A stretch of 64,000 nucleotides of DNA. Source: Candidatus Peribacteria bacterium. GTDB lineage: Bacteria; Patescibacteriota; Gracilibacteria; Peribacterales; Peribacteraceae. Each line of letters starts with the position of its first letter. Position 1 is the stretch's first letter. Shown here in pieces: positions 46,674 through 57,882 of this stretch. The DNA lies in assembly GCA_018652265.1 (NCBI GenBank), contig JABICL010000002.1:22326-86325 (forward strand), read 5' to 3'. Below the pieces are notes generated by a model, which saw only the letters and a list, made by a program, of their open reading frames with translations, had not been told where the DNA came from and ran no database searches. A program made the position numbers and the translations under genes.

Positions 46674-47471
46674 CTATGCCTCATTTTCGTCACCTTTTAT
46701 TGAAGATGCATCCAATGCAGCTTCAAAAATCTGTGAACCAAATTTTGAATCTACACTGTGAGCATCAGTAGTAGTGATACTACTATTACTCGATGAGCCA
46801 TTATCTGTTCCAACAGTTTGTTCATATTCACAATGCAGACCTTGTTCATCCGATGCATAAACACCAACTGCAATACTTTCATCACTTACACTTACTCCTG
46901 CTTCTGTGTCATCAAGCACATTCTGACCATCTTCATCATTATTTAATGCCCTTACACTATTTAACAATTCTCGCATTGCTTTTGCATTACTTTTTCTAGC
47001 TTCTAGTACATCCTGCTCCATAGAAGACTCTAAATGAGCGCGCAAATTTGCTTCAACTCCTGCTAGATGTCTCATGACTTCAATATGCAAATCACCACTT
47101 ATTGGCTTGTCGTTACGCCATACAACATTATCTGCAATGCTTAGAGTATAATTATTCTTACCAAGAATTAGTCTCACATCTGGACTAGAAAATATGAATT
47201 TGCTATATCTCTCATTTTCATGACATGGCACATCGCTTTCCTCACGATCCATTTCACTATCCAATCTCCTGCAAGCAATAATATAATTTCTGTCTCCATA
47301 AGTTGCCTGATTAGCATTCACCGCACAATCACCCACCACAAAGATACCATTAACTATGCCAGCAAGCTCCCTTATCCTTTCTATAGTAGAAAAACAATAT
47401 TCACCCATATTCTCTTCTGCACTATTTTCCTCCATGCCTACGAAGACAAGATTATCCTGTTGTTCATCCAT
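46674..47471 (-). CDS. Hypothetical protein
   Basis: 265-aa ORF with no recognised family. Confidence 0.6.
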   Translation of the reverse strand: MDEQQDNLVFVGMEENSAEENMGEYCFSTIERIRELAGIVNGIFVVGDCAVNANQATYGDRNYIIACRRLDSEMDREESDVPCHENERYSKFIFSSPDVRLILGKNNYTLSIADNVVWRNDKPISGDLHIEVMRHLAGVEANLRAHLESSMEQDVLEARKSNAKAMRELLNSVRALNNDEDGQNVLDDTEAGVSVSDESIAVGVYASDEQGLHCEYEQTVGTDNGSSSNSSITTTDAHSVDSKFGSQIFEAALDASSIKGDENEA

Positions 47472-47673
47472 ATTTTTAATTGGAAATATGTATAAAGGAT
47501 TCCTAGACTAGAATCTTATAAACAAATGTCAAATATTTATATATTTCACTACACACTAATCATATACCTCCGTCCGCCGCGGCGAACTTCGCCGAGGCAA
47601 GCTACCCACTACCCACTCGTCAACACAATGAATACTGTACTTAAACCCCACCTCCTAGTATCATAACCACCAA

Positions 47674-48966
47674 ATGTCCCTATACGACTCCCTAGTCCTC
47701 GGCCTAGTACAGGGAATCACAGAATTTCTGCCTATATCAAGCTCTGGTCATTTAGTTTTGATGCAGAACTATTTAGGCTTAAGCATAGATCCAAACGTGC
47801 TTCAGCATTTTGACATAGTACTTCACTCAGGATCATTAATCGCAATCTTCGTATATTTCAGAAATACATGGATAAAAGTTTTGAAAAGGCCATTTGGCAA
47901 TGAAAAAGATGGAAGCCCACCACTACTTCCTCTGCTAATAATTTCCAGTATCCCGCTAGCAATATCAGGTATATATGCAGCAGATTGGATAGAGATGCAT
48001 ACACGAACTCCAATATTTGTTTCGTTTGGTTTTATATTCACAGGAATATTTCTGATAGTTTCTGGATGGTATGAATCTAGATTTGCAGGCAAAGAATCAA
48101 TCGGATGGAAGCAAGCAGTAGGATCTGGCATAGGACAAGCATTAGCAGTATTGCCCGGATTTTCCAGATCAGGACTCACAATAGCGAGTGGTAGATTAAT
48201 GGGATTATCAGCTAAGAGAGCTACAGAATTTGCATTTATGCTTGGAGCACCAGCATTATCTGGGGCACTCATATTCACATTATCTACAGGCTCAAGTGAT
48301 CTAGCAACGATAGGAAAGATTCAAATAATAGTCGGATTTGCTTGCTCGCTTGCATCTAGCCTTCTTGCTATACACTTCTTGATAAGAACAATAAAAAGAT
48401 ATGGGATGTGGATATGGTCTCTTTATCTTTTCCTAGCAGCATCACTGATCATTGCAGATGAGATGATGCCATTTGTAGAAGCTCTACCAAAAATTGGAGT
48501 TGCAATGGATCTTAGAATTCTAGCTGGAACACTATTTATCGCACTATTTCTAGAGGCAATTCCTGTTACATCTGCTTTTGTCCCCGGATTTACTACCATG
48601 ATTGCAGTAATTGCAATTATTGGAGATGACCCATGGGCACTTGCTGCATTTATTCCTATAGGAACCATGGGGTTGATACTAGGAAATTTACTTGGATATA
48701 TTCCAGCCAGACAAGCAAGCGTGAAAGTCAGATGGAGCGAAAGCGCCGATCAAAAGCTCTTTAAGGCTCATAAATTTTTCCGCAAATGGGGAATATTAGC
48801 TGTTTTCTTCGGTGGATGGTGGGGGCCAATAAGGCCATTCATATCTATAGCTGCAGGGCTCTCAAATATGCGACCCACAAGATACATAGTAACTATGGCA
48901 CTAGGATCACTAACATGGGTTACACTTGTATTGCTCGCGGTATCATCAATCGTTCAACTATTTTAA
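47674..48966 (+). CDS. uppP: Undecaprenyl-diphosphatase (UppP/BacA) fused to a C-terminal DedA/VTT-like domain
   Basis: SLVLGLVQGITEFLPISSSGHLVL, VLPGFSRSGLTIASGRLMGLSAKRATEFAFMLGAPALSGA; C-terminal EAIPVTSAFVPGFTTMIAV...GNLLGYIPAR...GWWGPIRPFISIAAGLSNM. Confidence 0.88.
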   Translation: MSLYDSLVLGLVQGITEFLPISSSGHLVLMQNYLGLSIDPNVLQHFDIVLHSGSLIAIFVYFRNTWIKVLKRPFGNEKDGSPPLLPLLIISSIPLAISGIYAADWIEMHTRTPIFVSFGFIFTGIFLIVSGWYESRFAGKESIGWKQAVGSGIGQALAVLPGFSRSGLTIASGRLMGLSAKRATEFAFMLGAPALSGALIFTLSTGSSDLATIGKIQIIVGFACSLASSLLAIHFLIRTIKRYGMWIWSLYLFLAASLIIADEMMPFVEALPKIGVAMDLRILAGTLFIALFLEAIPVTSAFVPGFTTMIAVIAIIGDDPWALAAFIPIGTMGLILGNLLGYIPARQASVKVRWSESADQKLFKAHKFFRKWGILAVFFGGWWGPIRPFISIAAGLSNMRPTRYIVTMALGSLTWVTLVLLAVSSIVQLF

Positions 48967-48987
48967 TTTAGTAATTAATCTCTAGCT

Positions 48988-50793
48988 ATGATTTCTCTGA
49001 TACATCCAAAATCTATAGTAGTTCTGGATTGCGGAGGACAGTACACACATTTGATAGCCAATCGCATTCGCAGAATGGGTGCATTCTCTGAAATTCATGA
49101 ATCAAATGTAAGTGCCTTTGACCTGAAAGATGCTGCAGGAATAATTATCTCTGGAGGACCACAAAGTGTGTATGCCGAAAACAGTCCAAAGGTAGATCCA
49201 AAAATTTTTGATCTTGGAATACCTATACTTGGTATTTGTTATGGACATCAATTAATCACTTACACACTTGGAGGTAAAGTAGAAGAAAGTAAAACAAAAG
49301 AATATGGATACTGTGAAATAGAACTTACTAAAAATTCTGGAAGAATGCTTAGAGACATAAAAGAACAATTTACAGCATGGATGTCTCATGGAGATGAAGT
49401 TCATAAGATGCCTCCAGGATTCCACAGAGCAGCCACTTCTGATTCTTGCAAGACTGCAGCAATGGCACACGAAAAAAAACATATTTACAGCTTGCAGTTT
49501 CATCCTGAGGTAACTCACACCGAATATGGAAGTGAAATACTCCAAAATTTTGTGGATCTATGTGATCATTCAAAATGGTCTTTAGATAATGTGTTTGAGA
49601 ATTTAGAAAAACAGATTCTAAAAGAAGTTGGCGAAAAGAATGTGTTTATTCTCGTTTCTGGAGGAGTAGATTCTTCAGTCGCTTTTGCGCTTCTAAATAA
49701 AGCTATAGGACCAGATCGTGTGTATGGCCTTTTGGTAGATCATGGATTACTTAGAAAAAATGAAGCCAGAAACATTGCTGATGATTTTGAAGAATATAAA
49801 TTCGATAACTTACACGTAGAAGATGCTTCTAATCTTTTCCTAAAAAAATTAAAAGGAGAATTAGATCCAGAAAAAAAGAGGCAAATAATAGGAGACACAT
49901 TTTTGGAAGTTCAAGCAGATGTAGCAAGACGCCTAGATCTTGATGGTCCAAACTGGTTAATTGCTCAAGGAACTATATATCCAGACACTATAGAGACAGG
50001 AGGAACCAAGTATGCAGATAAAATCAAAACTCATCACAACAGAGTAGATGCCATTCAAAAAATGATAGACGAAGGAAAAGTAATAGAACCATTAAAAGAT
50101 TTTTACAAAGATGAAGTTAGAAAAATCGGACAACTACTTGGACTTCCTCACCACTTAGTTTGGAGGCATCCATTCCCAGGTCCAGGACTTGCAGTCAGAA
50201 TAATTTGCTCAGACAAAGCTGAAGACATGAACTGCATAGAAATGCCACAAGTAGAATCTAGTATTTATAAAATATCAGCACTTCCAATAAGATCAGTAGG
50301 AGTACAAGGTGATTGCAGAACATACAGGCATCCAATAGCAATCTTTTTGAACAAGGGCCTAAAAGACTTAAAACCAATAATAGGCCTTGCAACTGCGCTA
50401 CCTAATAAGCATTCAGATTTTAATAGAGTACTTGTATGTACATCTCACCAAGATGTACAAAAATTTATATTCACGGAAACATATGTAAACAGAGACACGG
50501 TAGAATTACTTAGAGAAGTAGACCATATAGTGACAGAAGAAATGTGTGCTAATGGCTTATATGACAAAATATGGCAATTCCCTGTTGTACTTATTCCAAT
50601 AGGTATAAAAGAGGGAGAAAGATCTATCGTCCTAAGACCAGTTGACTCACAGGAAGCAATGACTGCAAATGCAACTTTGCTAAAACCAGAGTTTTTGGAG
50701 TCTATGACCAATAAAATAATGAAAATAGGAGGAATAGGAGCAGTATTTTATGACGTCACAAACAAGCCGCCGGCAACCATAGAGTGGGAGTAA
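48988..50793 (+). CDS. guaA: GMP synthase (glutamine-hydrolysing), long form
   Basis: VVLDCGGQYTHLIANRIRR, GICYGHQLI, LVSGGVDSSVAFALLNKAIG, HPFPGPGLAVRI, C-terminal KPPATIEWE; 601 aa. Confidence 0.96.
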   Translation: MISLIHPKSIVVLDCGGQYTHLIANRIRRMGAFSEIHESNVSAFDLKDAAGIIISGGPQSVYAENSPKVDPKIFDLGIPILGICYGHQLITYTLGGKVEESKTKEYGYCEIELTKNSGRMLRDIKEQFTAWMSHGDEVHKMPPGFHRAATSDSCKTAAMAHEKKHIYSLQFHPEVTHTEYGSEILQNFVDLCDHSKWSLDNVFENLEKQILKEVGEKNVFILVSGGVDSSVAFALLNKAIGPDRVYGLLVDHGLLRKNEARNIADDFEEYKFDNLHVEDASNLFLKKLKGELDPEKKRQIIGDTFLEVQADVARRLDLDGPNWLIAQGTIYPDTIETGGTKYADKIKTHHNRVDAIQKMIDEGKVIEPLKDFYKDEVRKIGQLLGLPHHLVWRHPFPGPGLAVRIICSDKAEDMNCIEMPQVESSIYKISALPIRSVGVQGDCRTYRHPIAIFLNKGLKDLKPIIGLATALPNKHSDFNRVLVCTSHQDVQKFIFTETYVNRDTVELLREVDHIVTEEMCANGLYDKIWQFPVVLIPIGIKEGERSIVLRPVDSQEAMTANATLLKPEFLESMTNKIMKIGGIGAVFYDVTNKPPATIEWE

Positions 50794-50816
50794 TTTCTGC
50801 TACAATATTTACCATA

Positions 50817-51503
50817 ATGCCACGAAGTCATCGCTCTAATCGGCAGGTGGATGAGGACACTGTAATACTCAAAGAGGTGGAAACAATTACTGAAGAACTT
50901 GATATGACAGAGTTCTCGGATTGCAACGAGAACAAATCCAAAAAGATAAATCAGCAGATACTTGCAGTGCTTGTGTCTCGTGCACAAAATGATGACCACG
51001 AAGCTTTTGGGAAAATATATGATGCATTTATTGCCCAGATTTATAGATATGTTTCTTTTCGTGTTCCATCAGTACTCGTCGAAGATATTGTATCTGACAT
51101 ATTTGTAAAAGCATGGGAAAAAATACATACGTACAAAGGCAGAAAAGGAATACCATTTAGTTCATGGCTATTTAGGATTGCTCACAACGTTGTAATAGAT
51201 ACATACAGGACTCATAAAGCAAATGACGAATTAGATGAGCTACATATAGACGATAATAGATGGAATGATCCACGACTTAGAATTACACAAGAAAAACAAG
51301 CCAAGCTTTTAAAGCAAGGCATGAATAAACTGTCAAAAAGATATAGAGAAATATTGCTACTTTCATTTATGAGTGAACTCTCAAATGTAGAAATAGCAAA
51401 GTCGTTAAAAATACGAGAAGGAAGTGTAAGGATTCTAAAGCACAGAGCTCTCAAGAAATTAAAAGAATTTTTACCAGCATCCATGAAAGAAGATCTGCCA
51501 TAA
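50817..51503 (+). CDS. ECF-type RNA polymerase sigma factor
   Basis: FGKIYDAFIAQIYRYVSFRVPSVLVEDIVSDIFVKAWEKIHTYKG...FSSWLFRIAHNVVIDTYR...LSKRYREILLLSFMSELSNVEIAKSLKIREGSVRILKHRALKKLKE. Confidence 0.92.
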   Translation: MPRSHRSNRQVDEDTVILKEVETITEELDMTEFSDCNENKSKKINQQILAVLVSRAQNDDHEAFGKIYDAFIAQIYRYVSFRVPSVLVEDIVSDIFVKAWEKIHTYKGRKGIPFSSWLFRIAHNVVIDTYRTHKANDELDELHIDDNRWNDPRLRITQEKQAKLLKQGMNKLSKRYREILLLSFMSELSNVEIAKSLKIREGSVRILKHRALKKLKEFLPASMKEDLP

Positions 51504-51675
51504 ATATAGGGCCCGCCGCGGCGTAGCCCAAAGGAGCGAAGTAGGGCGAGCCCCGCGAAGTCCGCCGTGGCGGACGAAGTGGGGTGAACAAAATTTATCC
51601 TCAAGAAAGCCAACTATTTACGTAACAATCTACGAATAATAACGTTCTAAACATTGCCAGATTTGCGACCAAAAT

Positions 51676-53628
51676 ATGAAATTAGAAAGAACCATAAAAC
51701 GGCTTGTAGAAGCAAAAAAGCTCACAAATAGGGCTAAAATGCGTAAAAACATACTCAAGCGCATAGAGGGAAGGATGGTAAAAGATATAACTGTAAAATC
51801 TTTCAATCCGTCTTCTGATTTGCGATCAGAGGTTTTAAATAGAATTTCACAAAATAAAACTAACGAAGCATTATCTAGTACAAGAAATTTTCTTTCTCCT
51901 GGATCAAATGTCATAGATATTCTAAAAAGAGAAATTATTCACAGAATTTCAGGTGCGCCTAGAGGGTTAGAAATACAAGAATCATTTGCAATGCTTTTTA
52001 AGCCACGACTTGTTAGATTTGCATCCGCAACAGTTATATTTGCACTTCTCCTTAGAATTACTCCAGCACTGTTCATAGCAACTCCTACGCTAGCTGAATC
52101 TCAGAGCTTACTTATCCCTACAAAAGGATTTGTAGCGACTATAGATGGAGCAGAATGGTCACCGGTATCCGAGCAAATAGATCTATCCAAAGCGGTAACA
52201 ATTCGAACTGGTGCAGATAGCGAAGCAACTGTTGTCCTTAGAGATAATGCAATACTAAGAATTGCTGAAAACACCGAGATAAACCTCAGAGAGACTGCAT
52301 TTGATATTTCTGCCAACAGATCAATAGCACGTGTTATATATGGTCAAATATGGGTTTCTAGCTTTCTATCTGATGCTCTATCCAGAGAATCTAAAATTAC
52401 CATTCCTCAAGGTACAGTCACCATAAAACAAGGCAGCGTAAATATTCTTGCAGATCCTCAACAAAGCACTGTCCAAGTATTTCACAGGTCTGCAAATGTT
52501 TTTGCAACAGGAGCTGCCGGCAACACATACCTAGTTCAAGGAGATCAGTTGTCACTTCTTCCAGAAAGCCAAACCCAGAGACACATAGTTACAAGTGCAA
52601 TAAAAAATGAAAGTTGGACAAAAGAAAATCTTTCACGAGATGCAGTTCACAGAACCGAGATTGCAGAAAGGAAACAATTACATGCTGAATCTTTGGCTGG
52701 CATCCTCCCAACATCTGCATTCTATTCAGTAAAAAGAGCATCTGAGGCAATAGATTTACTACTCACCATTGGGGAAAAGCCTAAGCAGGAAAAAAAGCTT
52801 AGAAATGCAAAAACAAGATTGAACGAAGCGGTAGCACTACTAAAAACCGGAGAGAAAGAAGCTGCTCAAATGCAATTAGATGAATATAAATCTGAAATGC
52901 AGGAAATAGCAGAAAATACTGATGCAGACACTAGAGATCTTCTAACAGATTCTCTAATAGATTCTAATTCTACTGTATCTTCTGCTCTCCCCCACTCAGA
53001 ATTGTATGTAGCCAAAAAAGCAGTTCTAGAGACATCTGCAGAGCTTTCAACATCTGAGCTTTCAATGGATCAAATTGATTTATATTTACTTAGTGATGCG
53101 CTTCTAAACATAGAAAGCTTGATTTCTGAAGGACAAATAGAAAACGCATATGACGCCTTCAATGGCATATCTATTGCTATTTCTTCTGTTCTGGAAAACA
53201 ACGAACTTAATGAAGTGGCTGTAGAAAAGAATTCTATTAAGTCTATAAAAAATATTCTTAGATCAGTTGCATTCAGCTTAGAACAATCCAAAGAAGTAGT
53301 GGAAGCGCAGCAGATTAAAACTGCATCAAAAATGTTAGCCGAAGTAAACAGATTCCTTCCAATCACACAGATCGCAAGTGTGCCTGCAGAAGCTCAAAAG
53401 CAATGTATGAATGCAAGAGAAATTGTTAGAAGAACAAATCAATTCCTCTCTTCTGTATATACATACAAGACTTCACGCGCTCAAAGAAATGAAGTTCTCA
53501 GGCAAATAGCCGAACTTCCTGACTGCATCGAGTCTGGAAAAATCCTCAGCAAAGTTATGAACAAAGTTCCCGTATTTACACGAAGCTTTGTTTGGGAGGC
53601 TATACAGGAAATGGAATCAGATTCTTAA
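51676..53628 (+). CDS. Membrane protein with FecR-like domain and DUF5667-like region; candidate regulator of the adjacent sigma factor
   Basis: Cytoplasmic N-terminus, TM near residue 115, FecR-like beta-rich domain, then GILPTSAFYSVKRASEAIDLLLT helical region. Confidence 0.75.
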   Translation: MKLERTIKRLVEAKKLTNRAKMRKNILKRIEGRMVKDITVKSFNPSSDLRSEVLNRISQNKTNEALSSTRNFLSPGSNVIDILKREIIHRISGAPRGLEIQESFAMLFKPRLVRFASATVIFALLLRITPALFIATPTLAESQSLLIPTKGFVATIDGAEWSPVSEQIDLSKAVTIRTGADSEATVVLRDNAILRIAENTEINLRETAFDISANRSIARVIYGQIWVSSFLSDALSRESKITIPQGTVTIKQGSVNILADPQQSTVQVFHRSANVFATGAAGNTYLVQGDQLSLLPESQTQRHIVTSAIKNESWTKENLSRDAVHRTEIAERKQLHAESLAGILPTSAFYSVKRASEAIDLLLTIGEKPKQEKKLRNAKTRLNEAVALLKTGEKEAAQMQLDEYKSEMQEIAENTDADTRDLLTDSLIDSNSTVSSALPHSELYVAKKAVLETSAELSTSELSMDQIDLYLLSDALLNIESLISEGQIENAYDAFNGISIAISSVLENNELNEVAVEKNSIKSIKNILRSVAFSLEQSKEVVEAQQIKTASKMLAEVNRFLPITQIASVPAEAQKQCMNAREIVRRTNQFLSSVYTYKTSRAQRNEVLRQIAELPDCIESGKILSKVMNKVPVFTRSFVWEAIQEMESDS

Positions 53629-53633
53629 CATAT

Positions 53634-53777
53634 CTATCTTTCTAGCATTCCAAGTTCCTGAGCGATTATTACGTATGCCACGTAATACATCCCAAATATG
53701 ATAACAAGCAGTGCCATCTTTTCTACGACGCTCATAGAAACAATCTTTTTCCCGCTGTCTAACTGTATAACGTACAT
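53634..53777 (-). CDS. Small single-TM protein (47 aa), missed by the ORF track
   Basis: MYVIQLDSGKKIVSMSVVEKMALLVIIFGMYYVAYVIIAQELGMLER. Confidence 0.4.
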   Translation of the reverse strand: MYVIQLDSGKKIVSMSVVEKMALLVIIFGMYYVAYVIIAQELGMLER

Positions 53778-53804
53778 AACTTGAATATTATTGTACTCCA
53801 AAAA

Positions 53805-53835
53805 CACACCATCGTAGAGTAGAGAGATATTTCTT
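53805..53835 (-). ncRNA. 3' half of the pre-16S processing helix, followed by a T run (possible terminator)
   Basis: cacaccatcgtagagtagagagatatttctt pairs with the transcript of 55679..55712. Confidence 0.8.
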
Positions 53836-53918
53836 CAGTACCGACCGCGATGATCAGAATCTGATGCAACCACGGTGTCCCTCACGCAAGGAGAGATGGT
53901 GGCCGCACCAGGTACTGA
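53835..53918 (-). ncRNA. Cloverleaf-like structured element in the 16S trailer
   Basis: Minus strand TCAGTACC...GGTACTGA 8-bp closing stem with three internal hairpins. Confidence 0.5.
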
Positions 53919-54003
53919 TCACCACGGAATGTTTTGCTTACAAAAAGCAAGCATTGGTTGATCAAGTTTCCTCTCAAAACCAATGTCGATCTATATATTC
54001 CCT

Positions 54004-55526
<1,523 letters not shown>

Positions 55527-55678
55527 TGAAAAGCTTGGTTCAGGCGATCCTTATAAAAGGATCAATAGTTGCCAAAACTTCTTTCGAAGTTAAGGCGAAA
55601 AACTCTTCAAAACAGATAGCAAGTATATGAATACCGCTATCTTGAAGACTCAAAATGAGCATTATATTCTATGGCTTT

Positions 55679-55712
55679 AAGAAATATTAATTCTCTACTC
55701 TACGATAGTGTG
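55679..55712 (-). ncRNA. 5' half of the pre-16S processing helix
   Basis: aagaaatattaattctctactctacgatagtgtg. Confidence 0.8.
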
Positions 55713-55769
55713 AATGAACTTTTCGCTGCTTCACATTGAAACCACGCCGAAATCCTCTACAGCCTACGT

Positions 55770-55797
55770 ATCGTATTCATTAAAAAGTTCAAGTCAA
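55770..55797 (-). promoter_or_regulatory. Predicted 16S promoter
   Basis: TTGACT (55797-55792) -16 nt- TACGAT (55775-55770) upstream of the leader helix. Confidence 0.55.
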
Positions 55798-55827
55798 GGG
55801 GTTTTAGAGAAAACCTTTGCATATTTT

Positions 55828-57321
55828 CTAAATAGGTACATGACTGTGTCTGTATTGTATGGCTTCAGCAACGTGTCGTTGGCATATATCATCACAATCT
55901 GCCAAATCCGCAATGGTACGGGCTAATTTCACGATTTTATGACAACCCCTCACAGAGAGGCCCAACTGCCTGACAGAACGAATAATTAGCTCCTCACTTT
56001 CAGTATCAAGCTCACATAATTTTTCCAAATCTTTTACATTCATCTGCGCATTCACAGATATTCGCAAATTCTTAAATCTCTCCGTCTGTCTTTTTCGTGC
56101 TTTTATTACTCTCTGCAAAATCTCACCAGAAGATTCAGACACTTTAGATCTTTTACTACGAAGATCCTCTACATCCACAGGCTGAATATCTATATTCAAA
56201 TCTATTCTATCCATAAGGGGTTTACTAATTCTATTTTTACGATTTCTAATACTGAAGCTTGGAGGATTCATAGCAGCTACCAATATAAAACTTGCAGGAA
56301 AAGTTACTGACCCATTTGCGCGAGTTATAGTAATGCGCCTATCTTCGAGTGGCTGCCTAAGAACTTCCATTACGTTTGCTGGGAACTCAGCAAGTTCATC
56401 CATAAACAAAACACCATGATGAGCTAGAGATATCTCGCCAGGCTTTGGAGCCCTACCACCACCAACTATACTCACACTACTTGCAGTGTGATGAACGGAT
56501 CGAAATGGCCTTTCATTTATAAGTGGCACATCTCTAGGTAATAAATCTGCAACAGAATATATCTGAGTGACTTCTAGTGATTCTTCTCTGGTAAGAGGAG
56601 GAAGTATTCCACGGAACGCATTTGCAAGCAGAGTCTTCCCTGCTCCGGGCGCTCCATTCATAAGAACATTATGTCCACCTGCAGCAGCAATCTCCAAGGC
56701 TCTCTTTGCTTGTTCTTGTCCACGCACATCAGAGAAATCTATCAGAGAATCATTGGACTGAATATTTGCAGATGCCGGAATAGATATTTTTGGTATTTCT
56801 ATTTGTCTACAAAGTATTTTCAAGCACTCACTTAGATTTTTTGGAGCAATAACTTCCAATCCCGGAACTAGCGCTGCTTCTGCGCCATTGCTTTCTGGAA
56901 CTACTATGCGCTTCATTCCTTTATCTCTCGCAGCCAACACAACAGGAAGCAAAGCACTTACATGTCTTAGTGAACCGTCTAACGCAAGCTCACCTATAAA
57001 AACAGTATCGCAAAGAGATGCTGGATCTAAATCCAAAGTTCCTGAACTTATAAGTATTCCGAGTGCCATCGGAAGATCATAACGAGGTCCAACTTTTTTT
57101 ATATCTGCAGGGGCAAGATTTATTGTAATCCTTCTTCCACAAGGATATTCACATCCACTATTTTGTAATGCACTTCTTATGCGCACTTTACTTTCCTGAA
57201 CAGCAGTATCTGCAAGTCCAACAATAGTAAATCCTGTTAGATGTGGTGGAACATCTACTTCTACTGTCACAAGCTCAGATTTAAGTCCTATAGTCTCAAA
57301 TGAGTTAAGTCTCGTAAGCAT
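55828..57321 (-). CDS. comM: YifB/ComM family Mg chelatase-like AAA+ ATPase
   Basis: VEVDVPPHLTGFTIVGLADTAVQESKVRIRSALQNSGCEYPCGRRITINLAPADIKKVGPRYDLPMALGIL; NVLMNGAPGAGKTLLANAFRGILP. Confidence 0.95.
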   Translation of the reverse strand: MLTRLNSFETIGLKSELVTVEVDVPPHLTGFTIVGLADTAVQESKVRIRSALQNSGCEYPCGRRITINLAPADIKKVGPRYDLPMALGILISSGTLDLDPASLCDTVFIGELALDGSLRHVSALLPVVLAARDKGMKRIVVPESNGAEAALVPGLEVIAPKNLSECLKILCRQIEIPKISIPASANIQSNDSLIDFSDVRGQEQAKRALEIAAAGGHNVLMNGAPGAGKTLLANAFRGILPPLTREESLEVTQIYSVADLLPRDVPLINERPFRSVHHTASSVSIVGGGRAPKPGEISLAHHGVLFMDELAEFPANVMEVLRQPLEDRRITITRANGSVTFPASFILVAAMNPPSFSIRNRKNRISKPLMDRIDLNIDIQPVDVEDLRSKRSKVSESSGEILQRVIKARKRQTERFKNLRISVNAQMNVKDLEKLCELDTESEELIIRSVRQLGLSVRGCHKIVKLARTIADLADCDDICQRHVAEAIQYRHSHVPI

Positions 57322-57623
57322 GGCGGAAGTGTACCTTCGTACACCAAGGGTGTCAATGTTAATTCCCCCACCGCTAAGATTATTCAGTTCAAATTAGTAG
57401 TGATTAGTGGGTAGTGAGTAGTGATTAGTTCGCTACTATATTTCAAATTTTACTGTCGGTTAGTAATTTAAAAAAATAATAAAAAAAACTCTATAAACAA
57501 CTTCACAACTACTTCAGTCAAGTCATTCCACAGATTAAATGCTTGCGTATTTTCTTCTCATAAGTAGAATGCGCCAGACCTTCGAGTAAGGTTAATCTTT
57601 TATAACTATTTTCAATAGAAATT

Positions 57624-57848
57624 ATGGCTGACATGACCATCAAAAATCGTATAAGAGTACTTAGGTTCGAAAGACGCATGACTCAGGAGGAGCTTGCTAT
57701 TCGCGTTGGTGTCAGCAGACAAACAATCATGAGCATTGAAAATGGTCACACAAATCCATCCGTACTTCTAGCTTTCAAGGTATCTAAAGCACTTGGCGCT
57801 AACATAGAAGATGCATTTCAAGTAGAAGGAAAATTAATGCCTGTTTAA
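57624..57848 (+). CDS. Xre-family HTH transcriptional regulator
   Basis: IKNRIRVLRFERRMTQEELAIRVGVSRQTIMSIENGHTNPSVLLAFKVSKALGANIEDAF. Confidence 0.92.
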   Translation: MADMTIKNRIRVLRFERRMTQEELAIRVGVSRQTIMSIENGHTNPSVLLAFKVSKALGANIEDAFQVEGKLMPV

Positions 57849-57882
57849 CAGCTTCTAACTTAAAAAGAGTTATAATTAGGTT

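Noticed and set aside
53835-53918. Calling the trailer element a functional tRNA-Ala
   Set aside because: No TTCRA T-loop, shortened D-arm and non-standard acceptor; only the anticodon-like arm fits.
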